Shown here: positions 40,094 through 48,268 of the stretch, piece by piece
Position numbering within the stretch: position 1 is the first letter of the stretch
Layout of the letters: every line of letters begins with the position of its first letter
Assembly (NCBI RefSeq): GCF_016722765.1
Contig: NZ_JAEQND010000001.1
Location: forward strand, 124,001 to 188,000
DNA: 64,000 nucleotides
Reading direction: 5' to 3'
Source of the DNA: Ramlibacter alkalitolerans
Lineage (GTDB): Bacteria; Pseudomonadota; Gammaproteobacteria; Burkholderiales; Burkholderiaceae_C
Translations under genes and position numbers: made by a program
The notes under the pieces: model-generated
Seen by the model: the letters and a program-made list of their open reading frames with translations, nothing else
The model's database searches: none
What the model was told of the DNA's origin: nothing

Positions 40094-41161
40094 TCAGCGG
40101 GGCTGCAGCACCACGCGGGCGCGGATCTCGTGGCGATGCACCGCCGCGAAAATGGAATTGATGTCGGCGAGCGGATGCGGCTCGACGAAAGGCGCGACCT
40201 GCACCTTGCCGTCCAGGACCAGTTCGAGCGCGGCGGGGTACTGCTCCGGCGGGCAGCCCCAGTTGCCGATGGCGCGCGCGTCGTAGGCCATGAGGTTGGA
40301 CAGGCGCACGTCGACCTTGTCCATCGTGAAGCCGACCACGCTGAGCGTCGCTCCGTGCACCAGCAGGTTCCACGCGGTCTGCTGGCCGGCCGGCGTGCCG
40401 GAGCACTCGAAGATGAACCACTCGGTGGAACGCAGGCCCTGCTCCTTGGCGAAGGCCTGCGCCGCCTGCTTGATCTGCTTGGCATCGAGGCCGCGGCTGT
40501 TGAGGGTCTTCGCGGCGCCGTATTGCGCGATCGCCTCGAGCTTGCGGTCGTCGACGTCGATCGCCAGCACCTTGGCACCGAAGGCATTCGCCACCTGCAC
40601 GCAGTAGCCGCCGACACCGCCGGCGCCGATCACCACCGCGACGCTGCCGGGCGTGACGCCGGCACGGCGCACGGCCTGGTAGGGCGTGGTCAGCGCATCG
40701 GCCACCACGGAGACCTGCCACAACTGCAGTCCCGCCTTGGCGAGCCGCTGCTCGTCGACCAGGCACAGCCCGCGCGCCGGCACCACGATGTGCGAAGCGA
40801 AGCCGCCCTCGATGTCGTTGCCGGGCATCTTCTGCGCCCGGCAGATCGTGGTGAGCCCGCGCTGGCACAGGTCGCATTCGCCGCAGGGCAGCACGGCCGG
40901 GACGATCACCGCCTTGCCCTTCCACGATGAGGCGCCGGGGCCGGTCTCCACCACGTAGCCGCTGATCTCGTGCCCGAGCGCCAGCGGCAGCGGCTGGTTG
41001 GTCCGCACGCCGTCGTAGTAGTAGCCCAGGTCGGTGTGGCACACGCCGCAGCCGGCCACCTCCACCACCACTTCACCCGGCCCGGCGGACGCGAGGAACT
41101 CGCGTTTCACCATCGGTTCCTGCGGTGCCGTCATCAGCCAGCGGTACGCATCGATGCTCAT
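40094..41161 (-). CDS. had: 6-Hydroxycyclohex-1-ene-1-carbonyl-CoA dehydrogenase
   Basis: 355 residues of the zinc alcohol dehydrogenase family. The catalytic zinc ligand is Cys38 in AGCGVCHTD; the structural zinc lobe is [15 protein letters not shown]; the NAD site is [10 protein letters not shown]. It oxidises the product of Dch to the 6-oxo compound that Oah opens. It is the first gene of the leftward operon had-oah-dch-bcrCBAD-fdx, whose order is like that of Thauera. The ATG at 41161 has GAGGAGA upstream, better than the GTG/ATG options further out. Confidence 0.92.
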   Translation of the reverse strand: MSIDAYRWLMTAPQEPMVKREFLASAGPGEVVVEVAGCGVCHTDLGYYYDGVRTNQPLPLALGHEISGYVVETGPGASSWKGKAVIVPAVLPCGECDLCQRGLTTICRAQKMPGNDIEGGFASHIVVPARGLCLVDEQRLAKAGLQLWQVSVVADALTTPYQAVRRAGVTPGSVAVVIGAGGVGGYCVQVANAFGAKVLAIDVDDRKLEAIAQYGAAKTLNSRGLDAKQIKQAAQAFAKEQGLRSTEWFIFECSGTPAGQQTAWNLLVHGATLSVVGFTMDKVDVRLSNLMAYDARAIGNWGCPPEQYPAALELVLDGKVQVAPFVEPHPLADINSIFAAVHRHEIRARVVLQPR

Positions 41162-41280
41162 CTTTCTGTCTCCTCGCATTCGGGTTTACCCGCGGGTTTC
41201 GCGGCGGGCGCCGCGCAGCAAACGGTAAACAGGTACCCGAATGCTGATTTAACGCATTCTGGGTGCCGCGACCGAGCAAA

Positions 41281-41300
41281 ACCTTGATCTGGTTCAAGGT
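41281..41300. promoter_or_regulatory. FNR-like palindrome between the divergent had/bcr and kor operons
   Basis: ACCTTGATCTGGTTCAAGGT is a perfect inverted repeat of 7-base arms around 6 bases. Inside it, TTGATCTGGTTCAA differs from the FNR consensus TTGAT-N4-ATCAA at one base. Rightward, a TTTACT at 41320-41325 would set a start near 41332, 41.5 bases from the centre; leftward, CAGAAT at 41256-41261 (minus strand) gives the same distance to about 41249. One dimer could thus activate both operons when oxygen is low. GTTTAC words at 41184, 41225 (inverted) and 41319 might bind another regulator. Confidence 0.7.
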
Positions 41301-41356
41301 CCCGCCGCGGCCCTGAACGTTTACTCGCTTCCATAGCGACACGAGGAGACAACAGC

Positions 41357-43141
41357 GTGGATGCATCCCTGGCGAGCGAATCACGGCCGCGCTCCGCGGC
41401 ACCCCCATTTCCTTCCACCGCACTCGAGAGCATCTCGTTCGCGATCGCCGGCAGCGGCGGCAGCGGCGTGATGAGCGCCGGCAACTGGCTGCTCGAAGCG
41501 GCGGCGCGCAGCGGCATCTACGGCCTGATGGTCAAGACCATGGGCCCGCAGATCCGCGGCGGCGAGGCAGCCGCGCTGGTGCGGCTCGCGACCACGCAGC
41601 TCGAGTCGCTGGACGATGCCTTCGACGTGATGCTGGCCATCGACTGGCAGAACGTGCACCGCTTCGCCGACGAGATTCCGCTGCGGCAAGGCGGACTGCT
41701 GGTGTGCGACGCCGACGGCGGCGAGATCCCGGCGGCGTTCGCCGCCAGCGGCGCCCGCGTTCTTTCGCTGCCGCTCAAGAAGATGGCCAAGGCCAGCGGC
41801 AGCTGGATCAACATGCTGGCCCTGGGCATCACCGGCGCGCTCGCAGGCTTGCCGGTCGAGGCGCTGGAAGCGGCCGTGCGCCAGGGCTGGACGCGCGGCG
41901 AGGAAGCCCTGCAGGTGAACTTCCGGGCGCTGCGCGAAGGCATGGCCGCCGCCGGCGAGCATGCACCGGCGGCGCGCAGCATGGCACCGGAGCCAGGCCG
42001 GCGCTGGCTGGTGAGCGGCAACGAAGGCGCCGGCTATGGCGCGATCCGCGGTGGCGTGCGCTTCGTGGCCGCCTACCCGATCACGCCGGCCACCGAGATG
42101 CTGGAGTGGATGGCGCCCGCGCTGGTGCAGGCCGGCGGCTCGCTGCTGCAGGCCGAGGACGAACTCGCCTCGATCAACATGATCATCGGCTCCTCCTTCG
42201 GCGGCGTGCCTTCGCTGACGGCGACCGCCGGTCCCGGCCTGTCTCTCATGACCGAAGGCATCGGCCTGGCCGTGGCGGCCGAGGTACCGATCGTGGTGGT
42301 CGACGTGATGCGCGGCGGCCCCTCCACCGGCATCCCGGCCAAGAGCGAGCAGAGCGACCTCTCGTTCGCCGTCGGCGGCCTGCACGGCGATGCGCCGCGG
42401 CTCGTGCTGGCGCCGAGCTCGATCTCGGACTGCATCGCGACCACGCAGTGGGCGGTGGAACTCGCGGAGGTGCTGCAGTCGCCGGCGCTGCTGCTGTCCG
42501 ACCAGTTCATGGGCCAGTCGCGCGCCATCGTCGATCCACCGCGGCTGCCCGAACCGGGCGGCAAGCGCCTGCTCGCGCCGGCCGACACGCCCAGCTACCA
42601 GCGGTACCAGGACACGCCCAGCGGCGTCTCGCCGATGGCGATCCCCGGCACACCGGGCAACACCTACACCGCCGACGGCCTGGAACACACGGAGACGGGC
42701 GTTCCGAGCAGCCAGGCGGCAGACCACGCCCGCCAGCTGGACAAGCGCTCGCGCAAGCTGCTGCAGCACGACTACGGCAGCCGCTGGGCCGACATCGAAG
42801 GCGACGGGCCCTGCGCCGTGATCACCTTCGGTTCCGCCGCCGGCCCGGCGCGCGAAGCCGTGAAGCGCGCCGCGGCGCAGGGCGTGCCCGTGCGCCTGGT
42901 CGTGCTGCGCCTGATCGCGCCGCTGCAGGCGGCAGCGATGGCGCAGGCGCTCGAAGGCGTGCAACAGGTCATGGTGGTCGAACAGAACCACGAAGGCCAG
43001 TTGCTGCGCTACCTGCGCGGCGTGGCGGACCTGCCGGGCCGGCCCGCCGGCTTCCACCGGCCGGGGCCGCTGCCGCTGCGGCCGGCCGACATCTGCAGCG
43101 CCCTGCTCGCATGGGCCCAAGCCAAGGAGGAGACCCGATGA
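41357..43141 (+). CDS. korA: 2-Oxoglutarate:ferredoxin oxidoreductase, fused gamma-alpha subunit
   Basis: 594 residues. The gamma domain (about 25-195) begins SFAIAGSGGSGVMSAGNWL and contains GPQIRGGEAAALVR; the alpha domain follows (from about 215: NEGAGYGAIRGGVRFVAAYPITPATEM). The fusion is normal for two-subunit Kor enzymes. With KorB it decarboxylates 2-oxoglutarate to succinyl-CoA and reduces ferredoxin; in Thauera this enzyme regenerates the reduced ferredoxin used by benzoyl-CoA reductase. The GTG start at 41357 has GAGGAGA upstream. It heads the rightward operon and is divergent from the bcr operon, as expected for a donor system. Confidence 0.9.
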   Translation: MDASLASESRPRSAAPPFPSTALESISFAIAGSGGSGVMSAGNWLLEAAARSGIYGLMVKTMGPQIRGGEAAALVRLATTQLESLDDAFDVMLAIDWQNVHRFADEIPLRQGGLLVCDADGGEIPAAFAASGARVLSLPLKKMAKASGSWINMLALGITGALAGLPVEALEAAVRQGWTRGEEALQVNFRALREGMAAAGEHAPAARSMAPEPGRRWLVSGNEGAGYGAIRGGVRFVAAYPITPATEMLEWMAPALVQAGGSLLQAEDELASINMIIGSSFGGVPSLTATAGPGLSLMTEGIGLAVAAEVPIVVVDVMRGGPSTGIPAKSEQSDLSFAVGGLHGDAPRLVLAPSSISDCIATTQWAVELAEVLQSPALLLSDQFMGQSRAIVDPPRLPEPGGKRLLAPADTPSYQRYQDTPSGVSPMAIPGTPGNTYTADGLEHTETGVPSSQAADHARQLDKRSRKLLQHDYGSRWADIEGDGPCAVITFGSAAGPAREAVKRAAAQGVPVRLVVLRLIAPLQAAAMAQALEGVQQVMVVEQNHEGQLLRYLRGVADLPGRPAGFHRPGPLPLRPADICSALLAWAQAKEETR

Positions 43142-43992
43142 ACGACATGAGCCATCCCCCGGGACTCGCCGCGGCCGAGCCCTACACGCCCTTGAACTAC
43201 AAGTCCGCGACCAAGCCGATCTGGTGCCCGGGCTGCGGCGACTACACCGTGCTCAACGCGGTGACCAAGGCGCTTGCCCTGGTGCAGCGGCCGCCGCACG
43301 AGGTGGCCGTGGTGTCCGGCATCGGCTGCTCCTCGCGCATTCCCGCCTACACCTCCTGCTACGGCTTCCACGGCGTGCACGGGCGCTCGCTGGCCGCGGC
43401 CACGGGCCTGAAGGTCGCGCGCCCGGACCTGACCGTGCTGGTGGCCAGCGGCGACGGCGACGGCTACTCCATCGGCGGCAACCACTTCCTGCACGCCTGC
43501 CGCCGCAACGTGGACCTGACCTACATCGTGATGGACAACCACGTGTACGGCATGACCAAGGGCCAGGCCTCGCCGACCACCGAACCGGACTGGGACAACA
43601 AGCTGTCCCCCGGCGGCACGCGGGTGCGCGCCTTCCATCCGCTGGTGATCGCGCTGGCCGCCGGCGCCAACTTCGTGGCCCGCGCCTTCGCCGGCGACCA
43701 GAACACGACGGCGGAGATCATCGCGGCCGGCATCCGCCACCCGGGCTTCTCCTTCATCGAGATCCTCAGCCCCTGCGTGACCTTCCGCCCCGAGCAGAAG
43801 GAGTGGAAGAACCTGACCCACGCCGCGCCCGTCGGCCCGACCGACGACGCCGCGCGCGCCGCCAAGCGGATCATGACCGACGACGGCTTCAACATCGGCG
43901 TGCTCTACGCGGGCCACCGGGCGCCCTACAGCGGTGGCCCGGGCGCGCCGACGCGCTCGCTGCAGGAGATGGAATCCGCGTTTGCACTTTGA
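43138..43992 (+). CDS. korB: 2-Oxoglutarate:ferredoxin oxidoreductase, beta subunit
   Basis: 284 residues. Thiamine diphosphate site: SGDGDGYSIGGNHFLHA to VMDNHVYG. Iron-sulfur cysteines: WCPGCGDYTVL (two) and one in ILSPCVTF. It overlaps korA by 4 bases behind an AAGGAGGAGA site, so the two are made in equal amounts. The substrate assignment (2-oxoglutarate rather than pyruvate) rests on the two-subunit layout and the neighbourhood. Confidence 0.9.
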   Translation: MNDMSHPPGLAAAEPYTPLNYKSATKPIWCPGCGDYTVLNAVTKALALVQRPPHEVAVVSGIGCSSRIPAYTSCYGFHGVHGRSLAAATGLKVARPDLTVLVASGDGDGYSIGGNHFLHACRRNVDLTYIVMDNHVYGMTKGQASPTTEPDWDNKLSPGGTRVRAFHPLVIALAAGANFVARAFAGDQNTTAEIIAAGIRHPGFSFIEILSPCVTFRPEQKEWKNLTHAAPVGPTDDAARAAKRIMTDDGFNIGVLYAGHRAPYSGGPGAPTRSLQEMESAFAL

Positions 43993-44003
43993 GGGAGTCC
44001 CAC

Positions 44004-44513
44004 ATGAAGATCCATTCCGCGCCCGCTCCACGCGACCTGTCGGAGCTGATGGCGCAGGCCTATGCGCTGGAGCGCGAGGCCGTCGATCGCTACGGCGAAC
44101 TGGCCGACGTGCTGGCCACGCACAACAACCAGGAGGTGGCCGCGCTGTTCCGGCGCCTCGCCAGCCAGGAGGCGCTGCACGCCACCGAGATCCTGCGCAC
44201 CATGGGCTGGACGCGGGCGCCGCAACCGCAGCTGCCGCCCGATGCGCCGAACGCGCCTTCATACGAGGACACGCACTACCTGATGCACCCGTGGCACGCC
44301 TTGCGCATCGCGCTGCAGGCGGAGCAGCGCGCGCACGACTTCTACCAGGAGCTGGCGCAGCGCTGCGAGGCCGACGAGCTGCGCCATGCCGCGCGGCAGC
44401 TGCAGGCCGACGAGCGCGAACACATCACGCTGCTGGAGGAGTGGCTGGAGCGCGTGCCCGAGCCGCCGGCCGGCTGGGACGAGGATCCCGACCCGCCGCG
44501 CTATCCGCACTGA
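44004..44513 (+). CDS. Ferritin-like (rubrerythrin-type) diiron protein
   Basis: 169 residues, almost all helical. Two Glu...ExxH pairs fit a four-helix diiron site: EREAVDRYGEL with SQEALHATEI, and EQRAHDFYQE with ADEREHITLLEEW. No rubredoxin-like cysteine domain is attached. It lies 11 bases after korB and 6 before the RidA gene, inside the operon. Proteins of this type remove peroxide or oxygen or store iron, so a role in protecting the oxygen-sensitive KorAB/Bcr/Pad enzymes is a reasonable inference. Confidence 0.75.
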   Translation: MKIHSAPAPRDLSELMAQAYALEREAVDRYGELADVLATHNNQEVAALFRRLASQEALHATEILRTMGWTRAPQPQLPPDAPNAPSYEDTHYLMHPWHALRIALQAEQRAHDFYQELAQRCEADELRHAARQLQADEREHITLLEEWLERVPEPPAGWDEDPDPPRYPH

Positions 44514-44519
44514 AGCGCG

Positions 44520-44930
44520 ATGAAGACACTGCTGCCCGAGGGCTGGGCGCCGCCGCAGGGCTACGCCAACGGCATCGAAGTGCGCGCCGGCCGCATCGTT
44601 TTCTTGGCCGGCCAGGTGGGATGGGACGCCCAGCAGCGCTTCCATTCCGCCGACATCGCGCCGCAGTTCGCGCAGGCGCTGGACAACATCCTCGCCATCC
44701 TGCGCGAGGCGGGGGGCCGGCCCGAGCACATCTGCCGCATCACGGCGTTCTGCTGCGACCGCACCCGCTACCTCGTCGCGCGCAAGGAGCTGGGTGCGAT
44801 CTGGCGCGAGCGCATGGGGCGGCACTACCCCGCCATGAGCATGATCTTCGTGGCCGACCTGCTGGACCACCCCGCCGTCATCGAGCTGGAAGCGACGGCG
44901 GTCCTTCCGAGTGAACCCGCCAATCCGTGA
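44520..44930 (+). CDS. RidA-family (YjgF/UK114) protein
   Basis: 136 residues with the Rid fold: GIEVRAGRIVFLAGQVGWD, DNILAILREAGG and a C-terminal PAMSMIFVADLLDHPAVIELEA. RidA proper hydrolyses reactive enamines and imines through a conserved arginine; here the late position is not clearly RidA-like, so it may belong to a related subgroup. Sitting between the ferritin-like gene and the phenylglyoxylate dehydrogenase genes, it may clear a reactive 2-imino acid formed when phenylalanine-type amino acids are deaminated. That is inference. Confidence 0.75.
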   Translation: MKTLLPEGWAPPQGYANGIEVRAGRIVFLAGQVGWDAQQRFHSADIAPQFAQALDNILAILREAGGRPEHICRITAFCCDRTRYLVARKELGAIWRERMGRHYPAMSMIFVADLLDHPAVIELEATAVLPSEPANP

Positions 44931-44937
44931 GGCTTCC

Positions 44938-45483
44938 ATGCTGCAGATCGTGATCCAGGGCCGCGGGGGCCAGGGCGCCCAGACCGCCGGCAACCTGCTG
45001 GCGCGCGCCTTCTTCGCCGACGGCCAGCAGGTGCAGGCCTTCGCCAGCTACGGCGGCGCCCGGCGCGGCACGCCCGTGAGCTCCTACATCCGCGTCGACG
45101 ACCACCCGATCCGGCTGCGCTGCGACATCGAGAAGGCCGATGCAATCCTGTGCTTCGACGCCAGCCTGCTGCAGCCGCCGCTGCTGTCGCGCGCGCGGCC
45201 CGACACGCTGATCGTGGTGAACTCCGTGCACACCGTGGCGGAATGGCGCGAGAACCTGCCCGCCTACCGCGTGCTGCCGGTGGATGCGATCGCGATCGCG
45301 CGCTCGCAGGGCCTGGGGCGGATCGTGAACTCCGCCCTGCTCGGCGCGCTGGCGCGGGCCATCGGATCACCGGGCCTGGAGGTCCTGCGCGGCCTGCTGC
45401 GCGAGGGCCGGCAGGGCGAGGACAACGCCGCGGCCTGCCTGCTCGGCTACGCAGCGGCCGGCGCCGAGGAGGTGCCCACATGA
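44938..45483 (+). CDS. padE: Phenylglyoxylate dehydrogenase, gamma subunit
   Basis: 181 residues of the pyruvate/ketoacid ferredoxin oxidoreductase gamma family: MLQIVIQGRGGQGAQTAGNL at the start and YGGARRGTPVSSYIR after it. The subunit helps bind coenzyme A. The ATG at 44938 fits the family start; an upstream GTG would add nine residues. It overlaps the next gene by 4 bases. The substrate is inferred from the pad genes downstream; indolepyruvate or pyruvate enzymes have similar subunits. Confidence 0.82.
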   Translation: MLQIVIQGRGGQGAQTAGNLLARAFFADGQQVQAFASYGGARRGTPVSSYIRVDDHPIRLRCDIEKADAILCFDASLLQPPLLSRARPDTLIVVNSVHTVAEWRENLPAYRVLPVDAIAIARSQGLGRIVNSALLGALARAIGSPGLEVLRGLLREGRQGEDNAAACLLGYAAAGAEEVPT

Positions 45484-47117
45484 ACATCCCCCTGCCCCCG
45501 ACCGCCTGGACCACCGGCACCACCGAGGTCTTCAAGACCGGCACCTGGCGCGCCGCACTGCCGCAGCACGTGGCGCGGCCCTCGCCGTGCCACCAGGCCT
45601 GCCCCGTGAACGGCCATATCGCCGAATGGATAGGCCACGCCCGCACGGGCGACCTGCGGCGCGCCTGGGAGGTGCTGACCCTCAACAATCCTTTCCCTGC
45701 GGTGGCCGGCCGCATCTGCCATCACCCTTGCGAGACCTCGTGCAACCGCGCCGGCTACGACGAAGCCGTCTCGGTCTGCCGCCTGGAGCGGGCGGTGGGC
45801 GACGCGGCCATCGCGGCCGGATGGGCGTACGCGCCGCCAGCCGCGGAACAGGAGGCGCACGTCGCCGTCGTCGGCGGCGGTCCCTCGGGGCTCTCGGCCG
45901 CCTACCAGTTGCGCCGGCGCGGCTGGCGCGTGAGCCTGTACGAGGCCAAGCCCCGCCTCGGCGGCTTGCTGCGCTACGGGATCCCGTCGTATCGGCTGCC
46001 GCGCCATGTGCTCAACGCGGAGATCGCCCGCATCCTCGAGCTCGGGGTGGCGCTGCACCTCGGCGCGGCGCTGCAGACCGCCGCGGACCTGGAACGGCTG
46101 CGCGCAGAACATGACGTCGTCTACCTCGCGCTCGGCGCCGCCCGGCCCAAGGTCCTGCCGCAGTTGCCCCCGGAGGCGCCCTGGTCGATGCAGGGCGCCG
46201 AGTACCTGGCCCGCTGCGCCGCCGGCGACGTGCCGCAGATCGGCCGGCGCGTGGTCGTGATCGGCGGCGGCAGCAGCGCCATGGACGTGGCGCGCAGCGC
46301 GCGTCGCAACGGCTGCGATGTCACGGTGCTGGCGCTGGAAGCACGCGCCGCCTTGCCGGCGCAGCGCGAGGAAGTGCAGGAGGCGCTGGAAGAAGGCGTG
46401 GTGCTGTGCGACGGCGCGATGCTGCAGGGCGTCAGCGGCGATGGGCCGCTCACGCTGGACTGCGTGCATGTGCGCTTCCAGCCCGGCGCAGCCGGCGCGG
46501 CGCCGCGCATCGACGTCGTCGAGGCCGGCTTCACGCTTGCAGCCGATGCCGTGCTGACGGCCATCGGCCAGGATGCGGAGCTGTCCCTGTTTCCGACCGC
46601 AGCCACCAGCGGCGGCCTGCTGCAGGTCGATGCGCGGCAGGCGAGCTCGCTGCCCGGCGTCTGGGCGGGCGGCGACCTGGCCAGCATGGCGCGCTTCTTC
46701 AGCGAGGCCGTCGGCATGGGCAAGCGGGCGGCGATCGACATCGACCGGGCCTTGCGCGGCGTCGAACGCAGTGCGGCACCGGTCGTCACGCCGCCAGGGC
46801 TGGACGAGATCGCCACCTGGTACTACCCGAAGCACAAGCGCCCGGAGCAGCGGCGAGTCGCGGTCGCGGAGCGCCTCGCCAGCGGCGAGGAAGTCCAGGT
46901 CGCGCTGTCCCCCGACGAAGTGCAGGCCGAAGCCTCGCGTTGCTTTTCCTGCGGCAGCTGCACGAGCTGCGACAACTGCTTCCAGTTCTGCCCCGACCTC
47001 GCCGTGGCGCACGGCCCGGAGGGCTATTCGGTCCTGGCGGACTACTGCAAGGGCTGCGGCCTGTGCGTGCGCGAGTGCCCGACGGGCTCCATGATCCTGA
47101 AGGAGGAACTGCGATGA
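45480..47117 (+). CDS. padH: Phenylglyoxylate dehydrogenase NAD(P)H/FAD subunit with ferredoxin tail
   Basis: 545 residues. The N-terminus has two cysteine groups typical of GltD-like iron-sulfur flavoproteins (CHQACPVNGH and CHHPCETSC). An FAD site VAVVGGGPSGLSAAYQL (about 124-140) and an NAD(P) site VVVIGGGSSAMDVARSA follow. From about 475 a two-cluster ferredoxin domain is attached: CFSCGSCTSCDNCFQFCP and CKGCGLCVRECP. In Aromatoleum/Thauera-type phenylglyoxylate dehydrogenase the flavoprotein PadH and the delta ferredoxin PadF are separate; no separate padF is found here, so this chain may serve as both. It passes electrons from the alpha/beta core to NAD+. It overlaps padE and padG by 4 bases each. 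Confidence 0.8.
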   Translation: MNIPLPPTAWTTGTTEVFKTGTWRAALPQHVARPSPCHQACPVNGHIAEWIGHARTGDLRRAWEVLTLNNPFPAVAGRICHHPCETSCNRAGYDEAVSVCRLERAVGDAAIAAGWAYAPPAAEQEAHVAVVGGGPSGLSAAYQLRRRGWRVSLYEAKPRLGGLLRYGIPSYRLPRHVLNAEIARILELGVALHLGAALQTAADLERLRAEHDVVYLALGAARPKVLPQLPPEAPWSMQGAEYLARCAAGDVPQIGRRVVVIGGGSSAMDVARSARRNGCDVTVLALEARAALPAQREEVQEALEEGVVLCDGAMLQGVSGDGPLTLDCVHVRFQPGAAGAAPRIDVVEAGFTLAADAVLTAIGQDAELSLFPTAATSGGLLQVDARQASSLPGVWAGGDLASMARFFSEAVGMGKRAAIDIDRALRGVERSAAPVVTPPGLDEIATWYYPKHKRPEQRRVAVAERLASGEEVQVALSPDEVQAEASRCFSCGSCTSCDNCFQFCPDLAVAHGPEGYSVLADYCKGCGLCVRECPTGSMILKEELR

Positions 47118-48265
47118 GCGACGGCCAGACGCTGCTCCTGAACGGCAACCATGCCGTCGCCTGGGCTGCGCGGCTCGCGCGGCCGGAGGTGGTCCCGGTG
47201 TATCCGATCACGCCCCAGACGCCGATCCTGGAGCAGATCACCGAGTTCCACGCCAGCGGCGCGATGCAGGCCCAGATCCTCACGCCCGAGTCCGAGCATT
47301 CGGTGCTGGCGGCGTGCATCCCCGCGGCGCTGGCCGGCGCGCGGGTGTTCACCGCCACAGCCTCGCAGGGCCTGCTGCTGATGCACGAGGTGCTGCATTA
47401 CGCGAGCGGGGCCCGCGCACCGATCGTGATGTGCAACGTCAACCGCACGGTCGCATCGCCCTGGGCCTTCTGGCCCGACGAGACCGACAGCCTGGCGCAG
47501 CGCGACACGGGCTGGATCCAGTTCTACAGCGAAAGTCCGCAGGAGTCGCTCGACACCGTGCTGCAGGCCTTCCGCGTCGCGGAGACGGTGCAGCTGCCCG
47601 TGATGGTGAGCCACGATGCGTTCTACGTCTCGCATGCGCTGGAGCCGGTGCATGTGCCCGCGCAGGAGACGGCCGACCGCTACCTGGCCGGCTGCGAGCG
47701 CGTGCGGCACCTGGACACCGACGCGCCTGCGGCCTGGGGCAACGTCGTCACGCCGGAGATGTACCAGCGGCACCGGCAGGCTATCCAGGAGGCGATGGGC
47801 CGCACGCTCGAGGTGGCGCAGGAGGCCGATCGCGCGTGGAGCGAGCTGACCGGGCGCAGCTACGGCCTGCTGGAGCGCTACCGCTGCGACGACGCGCGCA
47901 TCGTGGTGGTCGCATTGGGCAGCATGTGCGGCACGGCGCGCGAGGCGATCGATGCCTTGCGCTGCGAAGGCGTCGCCGCGGGGCTGCTGAAGCTGCGCCT
48001 GTTCCGGCCCCTGCCGCAGCAGGCCTTGCGCATCGCGCTGGCGGGCGTGCCCGACGTGCTGGTGCTCGATCGCAACCACTCGCCCGGGCTGGGCGGCATC
48101 CTGCACCACGAGCTGCGGGGCGCCTTGTACGGCCTGCCGAATGCGCCGCGCGTGCACGGCGTGCTCACCGGCGTGGGCGGCGTCGACGTGCAGGCGCGGC
48201 ACATCCGCGAGCTGGTAGCTTCGGCGCTGCAGAACGCGCCGCAGCCGGAATCCACCTGGGGCTGA
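47114..48265 (+). CDS. padG: Phenylglyoxylate dehydrogenase, alpha subunit
   Basis: 383 residues of the ketoacid ferredoxin oxidoreductase alpha family: LLNGNHAVAWAARLARPEVV, YPITPQTPILEQ and PESEHSVLAACIPAALAGARVFTATASQGL. It contacts thiamine diphosphate together with the beta subunit. An AAGGAGGAACTGCG site precedes the ATG, which overlaps the padH stop. The complex converts phenylglyoxylate and CoA to benzoyl-CoA and CO2, feeding the reductase encoded 12 kb to the left. Confidence 0.83.
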   Translation: MSDGQTLLLNGNHAVAWAARLARPEVVPVYPITPQTPILEQITEFHASGAMQAQILTPESEHSVLAACIPAALAGARVFTATASQGLLLMHEVLHYASGARAPIVMCNVNRTVASPWAFWPDETDSLAQRDTGWIQFYSESPQESLDTVLQAFRVAETVQLPVMVSHDAFYVSHALEPVHVPAQETADRYLAGCERVRHLDTDAPAAWGNVVTPEMYQRHRQAIQEAMGRTLEVAQEADRAWSELTGRSYGLLERYRCDDARIVVVALGSMCGTAREAIDALRCEGVAAGLLKLRLFRPLPQQALRIALAGVPDVLVLDRNHSPGLGGILHHELRGALYGLPNAPRVHGVLTGVGGVDVQARHIRELVASALQNAPQPESTWG

Positions 48266-48268
48266 ATC

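Noticed and set aside
41357..43992. Indolepyruvate ferredoxin oxidoreductase (ior)
   Set aside because: The gamma-alpha fusion with a separate small beta subunit is the Kor layout; Ior alpha is a different, larger fusion.
45480..47117. Glutamate synthase small subunit (gltD)
   Set aside because: The flavoprotein core is GltD-like, but the ferredoxin tail and overlap with ketoacid oxidoreductase subunits fit PadH; no gltB is nearby.
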